Below are positions 5,955 through 6,155 of a stretch of DNA of 6,155 nt, in pieces. The position numbers and the translations under genes were made by a program. Within the stretch, counting starts at the first letter, position 1; each line of letters begins with the position of its first letter. Source of the stretch: Chitinophagales bacterium (GTDB lineage: Bacteria > Bacteroidota > Bacteroidia > Chitinophagales > UBA10324); the NCBI GenBank assembly GCA_013695775.1, contig JACCZV010000066.1, positions 1 through 6,155 on the forward strand, written 5' to 3'. A model generated the notes under the pieces. The model saw only the letters and a program-made list of their open reading frames with translations, did not search any database and was not told the origin of the DNA.

Positions 5955-6155
5955 GTACATGAGAATTAAGAGTCGGAAAGTTGAGCAATCTGATTTTAGA
6001 AGAAGTGCTTATCAAAAGGAAAAACAAGAAGATAAGACAGAATGTAACAGATGATAGCGCCAAAAACCTCACTAGCCTAAGGGTAGGCAACGAAAGAAGG
6101 TACTGCTAAATACGGAATATATATATCAGTAGTGCAGCAATATGGCACCTCAACG
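5955..6155. other. Region upstream of the OmpH-like gene, no gene seen
   Basis: All frames I read on the minus strand from the window edge stop within about 25 codons, and no tRNA or other RNA gene is recognisable. Small structures are visible: GCCTA/TAGGC (6075-6079 and 6084-6088) around an AGGG loop, an ATATATATAT run near 6117-6126, and TACTG/CAGTA (6101-6105 and 6128-6132) flanking it. These could be part of a leader or terminator of a gene beyond the edge, or chance. Confidence 0.4.

Noticed and set aside
6060..6155. Possible tRNA, riboswitch or gene fragment at the right edge
   Set aside because: No cloverleaf arms or T-loop sequence are seen, minus-strand frames close within about 25 codons, and the small hairpin at 6075-6088 alone is not enough.

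Overview
The window is an ordinary housekeeping locus: most of a bacterial F1Fo ATP synthase operon, followed by a convergent OmpH/Skp-type envelope gene. It looks like a member of the Bacteroidota, possibly the Sphingobacteriia/Chitinophagia side (inference). The reasons are the AtpA sequence style, including a longer loop before the conserved GSLTALP stretch; a c subunit, His-rich a subunit and OmpH-like protein of the type seen in that phylum; the absence of beta and epsilon genes after gamma; A/T-rich leaders with no usefully placed Shine-Dalgarno; and a TAnnTTTG-type -7 element before the minus-strand gene.

Layout on the + strand: atpB (a subunit, 5' end cut by the window edge, to 812), atpE (c, 858-1112), atpF (b, 1215-1709), atpH (delta/OSCP, 1718-2281), atpA (alpha, 2358-3938), a 445-bp gap without a convincing gene (3939-4383), then atpG (gamma, 4384-5256). 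A 76-bp convergent spacer separates atpG from the minus-strand ompH-like gene (5333-5932). The last 223 bp hold that gene's probable promoter and otherwise nothing I can name.

How it works together: AtpB, AtpE and AtpF form the membrane proton channel, rotor ring and stator stalk. AtpH ties the stalk to F1. AtpA is the non-catalytic nucleotide-binding subunit and AtpG is the rotating shaft. The catalytic beta (atpD) and epsilon (atpC) genes are not here and must lie elsewhere in the genome. All key residues expected in the visible subunits are present, so the complex should be a working proton-type enzyme.

The least explained part is the atpA-atpG gap. It carries an imperfect 20-nt inverted repeat with a perfect 15-nt core and a cluster of smaller palindromes. 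It looks like a decayed or dispersed intergenic repeat inserted within an otherwise compact operon. I found no sign of a novel defence, mobile or biosynthetic system.
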